Source: Robbsia betulipollinis (GTDB lineage Bacteria; Pseudomonadota; Gammaproteobacteria; Burkholderiales; Burkholderiaceae). From it: 64,000 bases of DNA. Shown here piece by piece: positions 55,212 to 64,000 of the stretch. The stretch lies in the NCBI RefSeq assembly GCF_026624755.1, contig NZ_JAPMXC010000001.1, forward strand, positions 2,452,365 through 2,516,364, written 5' to 3'. Numbering within the stretch: position 1 is the stretch's first letter; each line of letters begins with the position of its first letter. A program made the position numbers and the translations under genes. The notes below the pieces were generated by a model, which saw nothing but the letters and a program-made list of their open reading frames with translations, was not told the origin of the DNA and made no database searches.

Positions 55212-55994
55212 ATGTCCGAAATGCCCGAAAAGCGCGTGAAGCTGGTGATCGGTAACTGGAAGATGCACGGCAACCGCGCGGTCAACGCAGCGCTGCTGGA
55301 TGCGCTGGTCGCGGCGGGAAAGCATCTCCCCGCCCAGGTTCGCGTGGGCGTCTGCGTGCCGTTTCCGTATCTGGGGCAGGCGCAGTCGGCGCTCGAGTGC
55401 GGTCCGGTCGCCTGGGGCGTGCAGGACCTCTCGGGCAACGCGGCCGACAAGGGGGCTTTCACCGGCGAGGTGTCCGCGACGATGGCGGTGGATTTCGGCG
55501 CGACGCTGGCGCTGGCCGGTCATTCGGAGCGCCGCAATCTGTGCGGTGAAACCGATGGCCATGTCGTCGACAAGGCGCGTTGCGCGCTCGAATGGGGCCT
55601 GACCCCGGTGGTCTGCGTCGGCGAGACGCTCGAGGACCGGGAGGCCGGCCGCACCGAGGACGTCATCGGCACCCAGCTCGCGGCGCTGCTCGAGGCATTC
55701 GACGTCGCCGCGCTGCGTCAGATGGTGTTCGCTTACGAGCCGGTATGGGCGATCGGCACCGGCAAGAGCGCTTCGGCGCAGCAGGCGCAGGATGTGCACG
55801 CTTTCCTGCGCGCGCGTCTGCGGGAAAAGGATGCATCGCTGGCCGGCATTTCGCTGCTGTATGGCGGCAGCGTCAAGCCGGGGAATGCGGCCGAACTGTT
55901 TGGTCAGCCGGATATCGATGGCGGTCTGATCGGCGGCGCCGCGCTGGTGGCCGATGATTTCATCGCCATCTGCCATGCCGCCGGTGGCGCCTGA
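55212..55994 (+). CDS. tpiA: Triosephosphate isomerase
   Basis: A 260-residue glycolytic TIM barrel. VIGNWKMHGN holds substrate Asn and catalytic Lys (about residues 15 and 17), LAGHSERR the electrophilic His, VFAYEPVWAIGTGKSA the catalytic Glu and loop 6, and LLYGGSVKPGN the phosphate loop. ATG 55212 is chosen; GTG 55197 in frame is possible, and neither has a strong ribosome-binding site. secG follows, with a 125-base gap. Confidence 0.97.
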   Translation: MSEMPEKRVKLVIGNWKMHGNRAVNAALLDALVAAGKHLPAQVRVGVCVPFPYLGQAQSALECGPVAWGVQDLSGNAADKGAFTGEVSATMAVDFGATLALAGHSERRNLCGETDGHVVDKARCALEWGLTPVVCVGETLEDREAGRTEDVIGTQLAALLEAFDVAALRQMVFAYEPVWAIGTGKSASAQQAQDVHAFLRARLREKDASLAGISLLYGGSVKPGNAAELFGQPDIDGGLIGGAALVADDFIAICHAAGGA

Positions 55995-56119
55995 CGCGCC
56001 CACGGGCATCGAAAGGACATCGAGCGGGCACGGAGCAGAACGGGGCAGGGTCGCCCGCGTCGTCTCACGTCACAATTTTGCGTTTCAATGAGGCATTCGA
56101 TAATTCGAATGACAAAGTA

Positions 56120-56500
56120 ATGGTGTTGTTGAAGTCCTTGATTGTCGTCATCCAGATCCTGTCGGCGCTCGGCGTCATCGGGCTGGTGCTGGTGCAGCAC
56201 GGAAAGGGCGCGGATATGGGCGCCGCATTCGGCAGCGGCTCGTCGGGCAGTCTGTTCGGCGCGTCCGGCTCGTCGAATTTCCTGTCCCGCACGACGGGTG
56301 TGCTCGCAGCGCTGTTTTTCATCTGCACGCTGGGTCTGACCTACCTGGGTTCGACCGGCCGCACGACCACCTCGGTCGGTGTGATGGGCACGGCCACCGC
56401 GCCGGTCGGGGCCGCGAGCGGCGTCATGGGCGGCAGCAGCGTTCCGCCGACGGCTGTCACGCCGACGAATCCGGTGCCCGCGCAGGACGTACCGAAGTAA
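56120..56500 (+). CDS. secG: Preprotein translocase subunit SecG
   Basis: A 126-residue protein with two transmembrane helices (LIVVIQILSALGVIGLVLVQ and GVLAALFFICTLGLTYLG) joined by the diagnostic loop HGKGADMGAAFGSGSSGSLF. SecG assists the SecYE channel. The C-terminal tail is Thr/Ala/Pro-rich. ATG 56120 gives MVLLKSL, the usual start; the TTG at 56078 is unlikely. Order tpiA-secG-tRNA-Leu-nuoA is common in this family. Confidence 0.95.
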   Translation: MVLLKSLIVVIQILSALGVIGLVLVQHGKGADMGAAFGSGSSGSLFGASGSSNFLSRTTGVLAALFFICTLGLTYLGSTGRTTTSVGVMGTATAPVGAASGVMGGSSVPPTAVTPTNPVPAQDVPK

Positions 56501-56545
56501 GGGCGGTCGAAGCAACCCGAAGCCTGAGCAATCATTCGATTTCGG

Positions 56546-56574
56546 TTGATCAAACGATCTCGTCACGCTATAAT
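56546..56574 (+). promoter_or_regulatory. Near-consensus sigma-70 promoter upstream of tRNA-Leu
   Basis: TTGATC (56546-56551), 17 bases, and a perfect TATAAT (56569-56574). It is the best match to the consensus seen in the window. Transcription would begin near 56581. Confidence 0.8.
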
Positions 56575-56600
56575 TTGATTCTTGTCGCGATGTGAAGGCA

Positions 56601-56638
56601 AGTGCTTTAAAAGCTTTAACATGCTTCATTAAAGCACT
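56601..56638 (+). ncRNA. Candidate structured small RNA / leader element
   Basis: AGTGCTTTAA (56601-56610) pairs perfectly with TTAAAGCACT (56629-56638), extended inside by AAGC/GCTT across a two-base bulge, with an eight-base loop. It lies about 20 nt after the predicted start. A second stem, CAGAAAAA (56672-56679) with TTTTTCTG (56696-56703), follows. The family is not recognised. Confidence 0.4.
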
Positions 56639-56885
56639 GATTCATAAGAAGTATTGCTTGCGGCGCGCATGCAGAAAAAAATTGGAAATTGTTGCTTTTT
56701 CTGGAAAGCGAAGCATAATTTTCAGGAGGCGCTGGCTGCGGCAGTGCTCCGGCGCTGTGTGGAAAGTGCGGCGGCATCGCACTGAAAACGCAATGCATTG
56801 TTGAGCGTCGTGGTAGCGCGACCGAACCGATTACGCAGTAAGATGCGTATGGCTTCACAGGTCATGCGCAGTACAAAAGTTTTAT

Positions 56886-56970
56886 GCCGACGTGGTGGAA
56901 TTGGTAGACACGCTATCTTGAGGGGGTAGTGACGCAAGTCGTATGAGTTCGAGTCTCATCGTCGGCACCA
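56886..56970 (+). tRNA. tRNA-Leu(GAG)
   Basis: An 85-nt class II tRNA with encoded CCA (56968-56970). Acceptor GCCGACG/CGTCGGC, D stem GTG/CAC, anticodon stem CTATC/GGTAG with loop TTGAGGG (anticodon GAG), a long variable arm (TGACGCAAGTCG), and T arm TGAG-TTCGAGT-CTCA. Leu is supported by the long variable arm and anticodon. It is 197 bases upstream of nuoA. Confidence 0.95.
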
Positions 56971-57167
56971 TGATTGAAGACAATGCCAGCCTGTTGCAGA
57001 GACGCTTCGGCTGGCATTGTTTCGTAAGGCGTAGGATCGCGATGAAGCGGGCCGCCGGCGACACGATCGCCAGGCTGCCGGATTGTCGGTCATTGTGGCT
57101 CCCGAACAGGGTATCCTCGAAAGGACACACCTGTTTTCAATGCGCATCAACCAATAAGAGGATTGCC

Positions 57168-57527
57168 GTGAACCTCGCGCCCTATTATCCCGTCCTGCTC
57201 TTCATCATCGTGGGCATCGGTCTGGGCGGCGGCCTGATAGGCGTCGGCAAACTCCTCAGCCCCCACAAACCCGATACAGAAAAGAACGCGCCGTATGAGT
57301 GCGGCTTCGAGGCATTCGAAGACGCGCGCATGAAATTCGACGTGCGTTACTATCTGGTCGCCATCCTCTTCATCATTTTCGACCTTGAAACGGCCTTTCT
57401 GTTTCCGTGGGGCGTCGCCCTCCGGGATATCGGCTGGCCAGGCTTTCTCGCGATGATGGTCTTCCTGCTCGAGTTCGTGATCGGTTTCGCCTTTCTGTGG
57501 AAGAAGGGTGCGCTCGACTGGGAATGA
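57168..57527 (+). CDS. nuoA: NADH-quinone oxidoreductase subunit A
   Basis: A 119-residue membrane subunit of complex I with three helices. The first loop carries the conserved [23 protein letters not shown] 57168 is the start, with AGAGGA about 6 bases upstream. It opens the nuo operon. Confidence 0.97.
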   Translation: MNLAPYYPVLLFIIVGIGLGGGLIGVGKLLSPHKPDTEKNAPYECGFEAFEDARMKFDVRYYLVAILFIIFDLETAFLFPWGVALRDIGWPGFLAMMVFLLEFVIGFAFLWKKGALDWE

Positions 57528-57620
57528 TTCCTTGATGGACGATGCCTGGCAGGCCGGGCCCGATCTGCCACGAACGGTGGCATCGGGTTTCCTGTCCGGC
57601 AGTGCCTGGAGTATGAGCAA

Positions 57621-58100
57621 ATGAGTATCGAAGGGGTCTTGAAGGAAGGATTCGTCACCACTTCCGCCGACAAGCTGATCAACTGGACGCGGACCGGCTC
57701 GCTATGGCCGATGACGTTCGGTCTGGCCTGCTGCGCGGTGGAGATGATGCACGCCGGCGCCGCGCGCTACGATCTCGATCGTTTCGGGGTGGTGTTCCGG
57801 CCAAGCCCGCGCCAGTCCGATCTGATGATCGTCGCCGGCACGCTGTGCAACAAGATGGCGCCGGCGCTGCGCAAGGTGTACGACCAGATGGCGGAGCCCC
57901 GCTGGGTCCTGTCGATGGGTTCCTGCGCGAACGGCGGCGGCTATTATCACTATTCGTATTCGGTGGTGCGTGGTTGCGACCGCATCGTCCCGGTGGATGT
58001 CTATGTACCGGGTTGTCCCCCGACCGCGGAAGCGCTGATCTACGGCATCATTCAATTGCAGGCCAAGATCAAGCGGACCACCACCATCGCCCGGCAATAA
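57621..58100 (+). CDS. nuoB: NADH-quinone oxidoreductase subunit B
   Basis: A 159-residue subunit that holds iron-sulfur cluster N2, the last electron donor to quinone. The cluster cysteines are Cys37-Cys38 ([11 protein letters not shown]), one in [11 protein letters not shown], and one in [10 protein letters not shown]. An RxxPRQSD block ([16 protein letters not shown]) lies between. Peripheral arm, at the membrane junction. Confidence 0.98.
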   Translation: MSIEGVLKEGFVTTSADKLINWTRTGSLWPMTFGLACCAVEMMHAGAARYDLDRFGVVFRPSPRQSDLMIVAGTLCNKMAPALRKVYDQMAEPRWVLSMGSCANGGGYYHYSYSVVRGCDRIVPVDVYVPGCPPTAEALIYGIIQLQAKIKRTTTIARQ

Positions 58101-58116
58101 GGCTGCACTTTCCACT

Positions 58117-58719
58117 ATGGCAAGCAAACTCGAGACACTGAAGGCCGCGATTGAATCGGCGCTGGGCGAACGGGTCTCTCACCTCGCTGAATCGATCGAC
58201 CAGCTCACATTGACGGTGAAGGTGGAAGACTACCTGAATGTGGTTGCGCTTTTGCGCGACAATTCGTCGCTTCGTTTCGAGCAGTTGATGGATCTCGCCG
58301 GCGTCGATTATTCGACCTACGGCGATGGCGCCTACGAGGGGCGGCGCTTCGCCGCGGTGTTGCAGCTGTTGTCGATCACGCACAACTGGCGCCTGCGGGT
58401 GCGGGTATTCGCCGAGGATGACGACATGCCGGTGATTCCGTCGGTGATCGAGGTCTGGAATTCGGCGAACTGGTACGAGCGCGAGGCATTCGACCTGTTC
58501 GGCATCATTTTCGACGGGCATCCGGACCTGCGCCGTCTGCTGACCGATTACGGTTTCGTCGGGCACCCGTTCCGCAAGGACTTCCCGGTGTCCGGGTATG
58601 TCGAAATGCGTTATGACCCCGAGGAAAAGCGCGTGATCTATCAACCCATCACGATCGAGCCGCGCGAGATCACCCCGCGCGTGATCCGGGAAGAATCGTA
58701 CGGCGGGCTGAAATACTGA
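58117..58719 (+). CDS. nuoC: NADH-quinone oxidoreductase subunit C
   Basis: A 200-residue peripheral-arm subunit (30-kDa type). The signature W-x-ER-E-x-FD ([20 protein letters not shown]) is at about residues 118-137, followed by [20 protein letters not shown]. It is separate from NuoD, unlike the NuoCD fusion of E. coli. It lies 16 bases after nuoB. Confidence 0.97.
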   Translation: MASKLETLKAAIESALGERVSHLAESIDQLTLTVKVEDYLNVVALLRDNSSLRFEQLMDLAGVDYSTYGDGAYEGRRFAAVLQLLSITHNWRLRVRVFAEDDDMPVIPSVIEVWNSANWYEREAFDLFGIIFDGHPDLRRLLTDYGFVGHPFRKDFPVSGYVEMRYDPEEKRVIYQPITIEPREITPRVIREESYGGLKY

Positions 58720-58819
58720 TGCCGGCCGACCCCGTCGCGGCGCGGCCCGCAGGCGCGCGTGCGCGCGGGGCCCTCGACCTGCGTCGGGTCGACGTTGATG
58801 CAATTTGTTGGGGCTTCTG

Positions 58820-60073
58820 ATGGCGGAAATCAAGAATTACACGCTCAATTTCGGGCCGCAGCATCCCGCCGCGCACGGCGTGCTGCGCCTGGTGCTGGAA
58901 CTCGATGGCGAGGTGATCCAGCGGGCCGACCCGCATATCGGCCTGCTGCACCGCGCCACCGAAAAGCTGGCGGAATCGAAGACCTTCCTGCAGTCGGTGC
59001 CGTACATGGACCGTCTCGACTACGTGTCGATGATGTGCAACGAGCACGGCTACGTGCTGGCGATCGAACGGCTGCTGGGCATCGACATACCGGAGCGGGC
59101 GAAATACATCCGCGTGATGTTCGACGAACTGACGCGCCTGTTGAACCACCTGATGTGGATCGGTTCGCACGGGCTGGACGTGGGCGCGATGGGCGTGATG
59201 CTGTATGCGTTCCGCGAACGCGAGGACCTGCTCGACATGTACGAGGCGGTCTCGGGGGCGCGCATGCACGCGGCGTACTATCGGCCAGGCGGCGTCTATC
59301 GCGAACTGCCCGATTCGATGCCGCAGTACAAACCGTCCAAGATCCGCAACGCGAAGGCGCTGCAACGGATGAACGACAGCCGCAGCGGCTCGCTGCTCGA
59401 TTTCATTTCGGACTTCACCGACCGTTTCCCGGGTTGCGTCGACGAATACGAGACCCTGCTGACCGACAACCGGATCTGGAAGCAGCGCCTCGTGGGCATC
59501 GGCGTGGTGTCGCCGGAGCGCGCGCTGCAGCTGGGCTTGAGCGGCGCGATGCTGCGTGGCTCCGGCATCGAGTGGGATCTGCGCAAGAAGCAGCCCTACG
59601 AAGTCTACGACAAGATGGATTTCGACATTCCGGTGGGCGTCAATGGTGATTGCTACGACCGCTATCTCGTGCGCATCGAGGAGATGCGGCAGTCGAATCG
59701 CATCATCCGTCAATGCGTCGACTGGCTGCGCAAGAATTCGGGCCCGGTGATGATCGACAATCACAAGATCGCGCCGCCGGCGCGCATCAACATGAAAAGC
59801 AACATGGAGGAGCTGATCCACCATTTCAAGCTTTTCACCGAAGGCTTTCACGTGCCGCCGGGCGAGACGTACGCGGCCATCGAGCACCCGAAAGGCGAGT
59901 TCGGCATCTATCTCGTATCGGATGGCGCCAACAAGCCGTACCGCTTGAAGATCCGCGCCGCGGGTTTCGCGCATCTGGCGGCGCTCGACGAAATGGCGCG
60001 GGGTCACATGATCGCCGATGCGGTGACCATCATCGGCACGCAGGATATCGTTTTTGGCGAGATCGATCGCTGA
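58820..60073 (+). CDS. nuoD: NADH-quinone oxidoreductase subunit D
   Basis: A 417-residue 49-kDa-type subunit that forms the quinone-binding site with NuoB. The N-terminal loop [14 protein letters not shown] contains the His region at the quinone site. Other markers are [26 protein letters not shown] and the C-terminal end [17 protein letters not shown] 58820 gives MAEIKNYTL; an upstream TTG is unlikely. Confidence 0.98.
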   Translation: MAEIKNYTLNFGPQHPAAHGVLRLVLELDGEVIQRADPHIGLLHRATEKLAESKTFLQSVPYMDRLDYVSMMCNEHGYVLAIERLLGIDIPERAKYIRVMFDELTRLLNHLMWIGSHGLDVGAMGVMLYAFREREDLLDMYEAVSGARMHAAYYRPGGVYRELPDSMPQYKPSKIRNAKALQRMNDSRSGSLLDFISDFTDRFPGCVDEYETLLTDNRIWKQRLVGIGVVSPERALQLGLSGAMLRGSGIEWDLRKKQPYEVYDKMDFDIPVGVNGDCYDRYLVRIEEMRQSNRIIRQCVDWLRKNSGPVMIDNHKIAPPARINMKSNMEELIHHFKLFTEGFHVPPGETYAAIEHPKGEFGIYLVSDGANKPYRLKIRAAGFAHLAALDEMARGHMIADAVTIIGTQDIVFGEIDR

Positions 60074-60166
60074 GCGCCGCTCACCAGCGCTGGGTCTGCC
60101 ATGGAGCCTAGTTTGTTGCCATGGCAGGATGTCAGTCGGTAGGAATTGAAAGAGTCGTGTTTGAAA

Positions 60167-60759
60167 ATGCTCTCTGCTGAAGCTTTGAAGGAAATGGATC
60201 GCGCGGTGGCGAAGTACCCGCCCGACCAGAAAAGATCGGCCGTGATGGCCTCGCTGGCGCTTGCGCAGGACGAGTTGGGATGGGTGTCGCCCGAGGCGAT
60301 GCAGTTCGTCGCCGATTATCTGGGAATGCCGGCGATCGCCGTGCAGGAAATCGCCACCTTCTACACGATGTTCGAGACCCGGCCGCCGGGAAAGTACAAG
60401 CTGACGATCTGCACGAACCTGCCGTGCCAGCTGCGCGATGCGGAATTGGCCGCAGACTACCTGAAGGAAAAGCTCGGTATCGATTTCAACGAAACCACGC
60501 CCGACGGCCGGTTCACGTTGAAGGAGGGCGAGTGCATGGGCGCTTGCGGCGACGCGCCGGTCATGCTGTTGAACAACAAAAAAATGTGCAGCTTCATGAG
60601 CCGCGAGAAGATCGACGCGCTGATCGCCGACCTGAATGCGCGCTTCGACGTCACCCATGACGCGGCAATCGGCACGGCGGTCCCGCCGGCGATGCGCACG
60701 GCGTCGAGCCTGGCTGCCGATCCGGTAACCGGCCGGGCATCCGAGGAGGACGTTCCAAA

Positions 60760-60763
<4 letters not shown>
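60167..60763 (+). CDS. nuoE: NADH-quinone oxidoreductase subunit E
   Basis: A 198-residue 24-kDa-type subunit with a [2Fe-2S] cluster (N1a). Ligand cysteines are in ICTNLPCQL (two) and [11 protein letters not shown] (two). [17 protein letters not shown] is conserved. The C-terminal 35 residues are an extension compared with E. coli NuoE. Its stop overlaps the nuoF ATG (ATGA at 60760-60763). Confidence 0.97.
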
Positions 60764-62071
<1,308 letters not shown>

Positions 62072-62079
<8 letters not shown>

Positions 62080-64000
62080 ACTGGAAATAGACGGCAAGAA
62101 GGTCGAGGTCCCGGAAGGCAGCATGGTGATGGAAGCTGCCAAGCGGGCGGATACCTATATCCCGCACTTTTGTTACCACAAGAAACTGTCGATCGCGGCC
62201 AATTGCCGGATGTGCCTGGTCGATGTCGAAAAGATTCCGAAGGCCGTGCCGGCCTGCGCGACGCCGGTGTCGTCCGGGATGATCGTGCGCACGAAGTCCG
62301 ACAAGGCGGTCAAGAGTCAGCAGGCGGTGATGGAATTCCTGCTGATCAACCATCCGCTGGACTGTCCGATCTGTGACCAGGGCGGCGAGTGCCAGTTGCA
62401 GGATCTGGCGGTGGGTTATGGCAAGTCGGCCTCGCGCTATCGCGAGGAAAAGCGGGTGGTGTTCCACAAGAACGTCGGTCCGTTGATCTCGATGCAGGAA
62501 ATGACGCGCTGCATCCATTGCACGCGGTGCGTGCGCTTCGGGCAGGAGATCGCCGGGGTCATGGAATTCGGCATGCTCGGGCGCGGTGAACATGCCGAGA
62601 TCACCGCCTTCGTCGGCCAGTCGATCGATTCCGAACTCTCGGGCAACATGATCGACCTGTGCCCGGTGGGCGCGTTGACGTCGAAGCCGTTCCGCTTCAG
62701 CGCCCGGACCTGGGAACTGACGCGCCGCAAGTCGGTGAGCCCGCACGATGGCGTGGGCGCGAACCTGATCGTGCAGATGAAGAACAGCCGCGTGATGCGT
62801 GTGCTGCCGCTGGAGAACGAGGCGGTCAACGAGTGCTGGCTCTCGGACAAGGACCGCTTTTCGTACGAGGGTCTGAACAGCGCCGAGCGTCTGACGCGGC
62901 CGATGATCCGGCAAAACGGCGACTGGCATGAGGTCGACTGGCAGACGGCGTTGTCGTACGTCGCCGACAGCTTCGGGAAAATCACCGCTCAGCATGGGCA
63001 GGACGCGATCGGCATGCTGGCCAGCCCGCACAGCACGCTGGAGGAACTGTTCCTGTTCAAGGCGCTGGCGAACGGGCTGGGCACGCCGAATGTCGATCAT
63101 CGTCTGCGCCAGAGCGATTTCGCCGGTGAGGTGCAGGGTGGTCAGGGCGTGCGCTGGCTGGGCATGCCGATCGCGGATCTGGCGAACGTCGACCGCGCGC
63201 TGGTGATCGGTTCGCACCTGCGACGCGACCACCCGCTGCTGGCCGCGCGTCTGCGTCAGGCCGCGCGCAATGGCGCGCGGGTAGGTTTCGTCGCCGCCAG
63301 TTCCGACGATTCGCTGATTCCCGGCGCGCATCCGGTCGTGGTCGCGCCGAGCGCCTGGCTGGCTGAGCTCTCGGCCATCGCCCGCGCGATCGCGACGGTG
63401 CGCGGCGTCGAGCTGCCGGAAGGCTTCGCGCGCGGCGACGCGCTGACGCCAAGCGACGACGCGCGACGCGCGGCGGAATCCTTCGTCGCCGGCGTGCAGA
63501 CCGTCGTCCTGCTGGGCAATGACGCGGTGCGCCACCCGGAGTTCACGAAGCTGCATGCGCTGGCCGCGTGGATCGCCGAGCAGGCGGGCGCGAAGCTGGG
63601 TTTCCTGACCGAGGCGGCCAACACCGTCGGCGCGCAGCTGGTCGGCGCGCTGCCGGGCCCGGACGGCCTGGACGCGTCGGCGATGTTCGACCAGCCGCGT
63701 CAGGCGTACGTACTGATGAACGTCGAGCCGGAATTCGATTCGGCGGACCCGGCGCGCGCGCTCGCGGCGCTGGCGCAGGCAGGCCTGGTGGTCAGTCTGA
63801 GCATGTTCAAGCACGGCGCGGACTATGCCGACGTGCTGCTGCCGATCGCCCCGTTCACCGAAACCGCGGGTGCCTTCGTCAACTGCGAAGGCCGCCTGCA
63901 GGCCTTCAATGGCGTGGCGCCGCCGCTGGGCGAGACGCGTCCCGCGTGGAAGGTGCTGCGGGTGCTCGCCAATCTGTTCGAACTGCCGGACTTCGAATTC
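62072..64000 (+). CDS. nuoG: NADH-quinone oxidoreductase subunit G (3' end outside window)
   Basis: 643 residues are visible of this largest peripheral subunit. The N-terminal [2Fe-2S] ferredoxin domain has its Cys in HFCYHKK, ANCRMC and PACATP. The His/Cys4 cluster N5 is in [18 protein letters not shown], and N4 cysteines in [13 protein letters not shown] and [10 protein letters not shown]. The molybdopterin-like domain follows. ATG 62072 lies inside the end of nuoF. No internal stop is seen, and the frame is open at base 64000. Confidence 0.97.

Larger units (their letters stand above)
56501..56885 (+). other. AT-rich region between secG and tRNA-Leu
   Basis: 385 bases without a protein gene. 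A consensus promoter at 56546-56574 starts a transcript near 56581, about 300 bases before tRNA-Leu. The segment 56581-56700 is only 38 percent G+C by hand count, far below its surroundings, and contains two perfect-arm hairpins (56601-56638, 56672-56703). It may be a tRNA leader or a separate small RNA. Confidence 0.6.

Noticed and set aside
56616-56858. 80-codon minus-strand frame in the AT-rich spacer before tRNA-Leu
   Set aside because: No ribosome-binding site, no domain and mixed composition; it overlaps the hairpins and promoter-driven region on the plus strand.

Overview
The window is high-GC DNA from a betaproteobacterium of the Burkholderiaceae (Burkholderiales). The evidence is the gene order (dnaG-rpoD; yebC-purD-hemF-nadD-rsfS-rlmH-maf-rng; a DUF3106/DUF3619/ECF-sigma operon beside ilvB-ilvH-ilvC-psd-pssA; rpsO-pnp; tpiA-secG-tRNA-Leu-nuo) and the proteins themselves. 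Genus cannot be fixed from sequence alone. Most genes are chromosomal housekeeping genes. I see no insertion sequence, prophage, CRISPR array or plasmid function.

Region by region: 1-3.8 kb holds the end of dnaG, rpoD behind a long leader, and a tRNA-Ile(CAU) gene split by a 271-nt group I intron. 4.0-8.4 kb is a four-gene peptide-modification/proteolysis cluster (circularly permuted ATP-grasp, alpha-E, transglutaminase, Anbu proteasome-like protease) behind an NtrC-like operator and a sigma-54-type promoter. 8.5-14.2 kb has a small secreted protein, purT, rhlE and a minus-strand trhO-gluQ pair for tRNA wobble modification. 14.6-24.8 kb runs from dnaE into a lipopolysaccharide assembly cluster (three glycosyltransferases, O-antigen ligase, MsbA). 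24.9-32.9 kb is a long minus-strand housekeeping operon from yebC to rng. 33-38.4 kb has an atypical SDR, upp between short tandem repeats, a DUF4126 membrane protein and a large FtsX-type permease. 38.4-44.7 kb (minus strand) has a TetR-LOG-glycosyltransferase operon, an orphan flavoprotein disulfide reductase and an ECF sigma operon. 45.2-50.5 kb is ilvB-ilvH-ilvC with an unusual repeat-bearing leader, then psd-pssA. 50.5-56.5 kb has a lipoprotein, rpsO, pnp, a quinone oxidoreductase, tpiA and secG. 56.5-64 kb has an AT-rich island with a consensus promoter, tRNA-Leu(GAG) and nuoA-nuoG, with nuoG cut by the window edge.

Most notable: (1) the intron-split tRNA-Ile, with exon ends, guide sequence, P3, P7 and terminal G readable by eye; (2) the putative NtrC/sigma-54 control of the Anbu cluster, which ties this poorly understood peptide-tagging system to nitrogen status; (3) an internal frameshifting deletion in ilvH that removes the conserved C-terminus of the acetolactate synthase regulatory subunit, with the old C-terminus still readable in another frame; (4) a nine-base tandem repeat giving fifteen Leu codons in the ilvB leader; (5) an AT-rich, promoter-bearing, structured segment upstream of tRNA-Leu.

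Working together: the LPS genes build and export lipid A-core; the yebC-rng operon combines purine, haem and NAD synthesis with ribosome assembly and RNA processing; ilvBHC makes branched-chain amino acids; psd/pssA make phosphatidylethanolamine; nuo encodes complex I. Gene starts were chosen by family N-termini, ribosome-binding sites and overlaps, and are flagged where uncertain.
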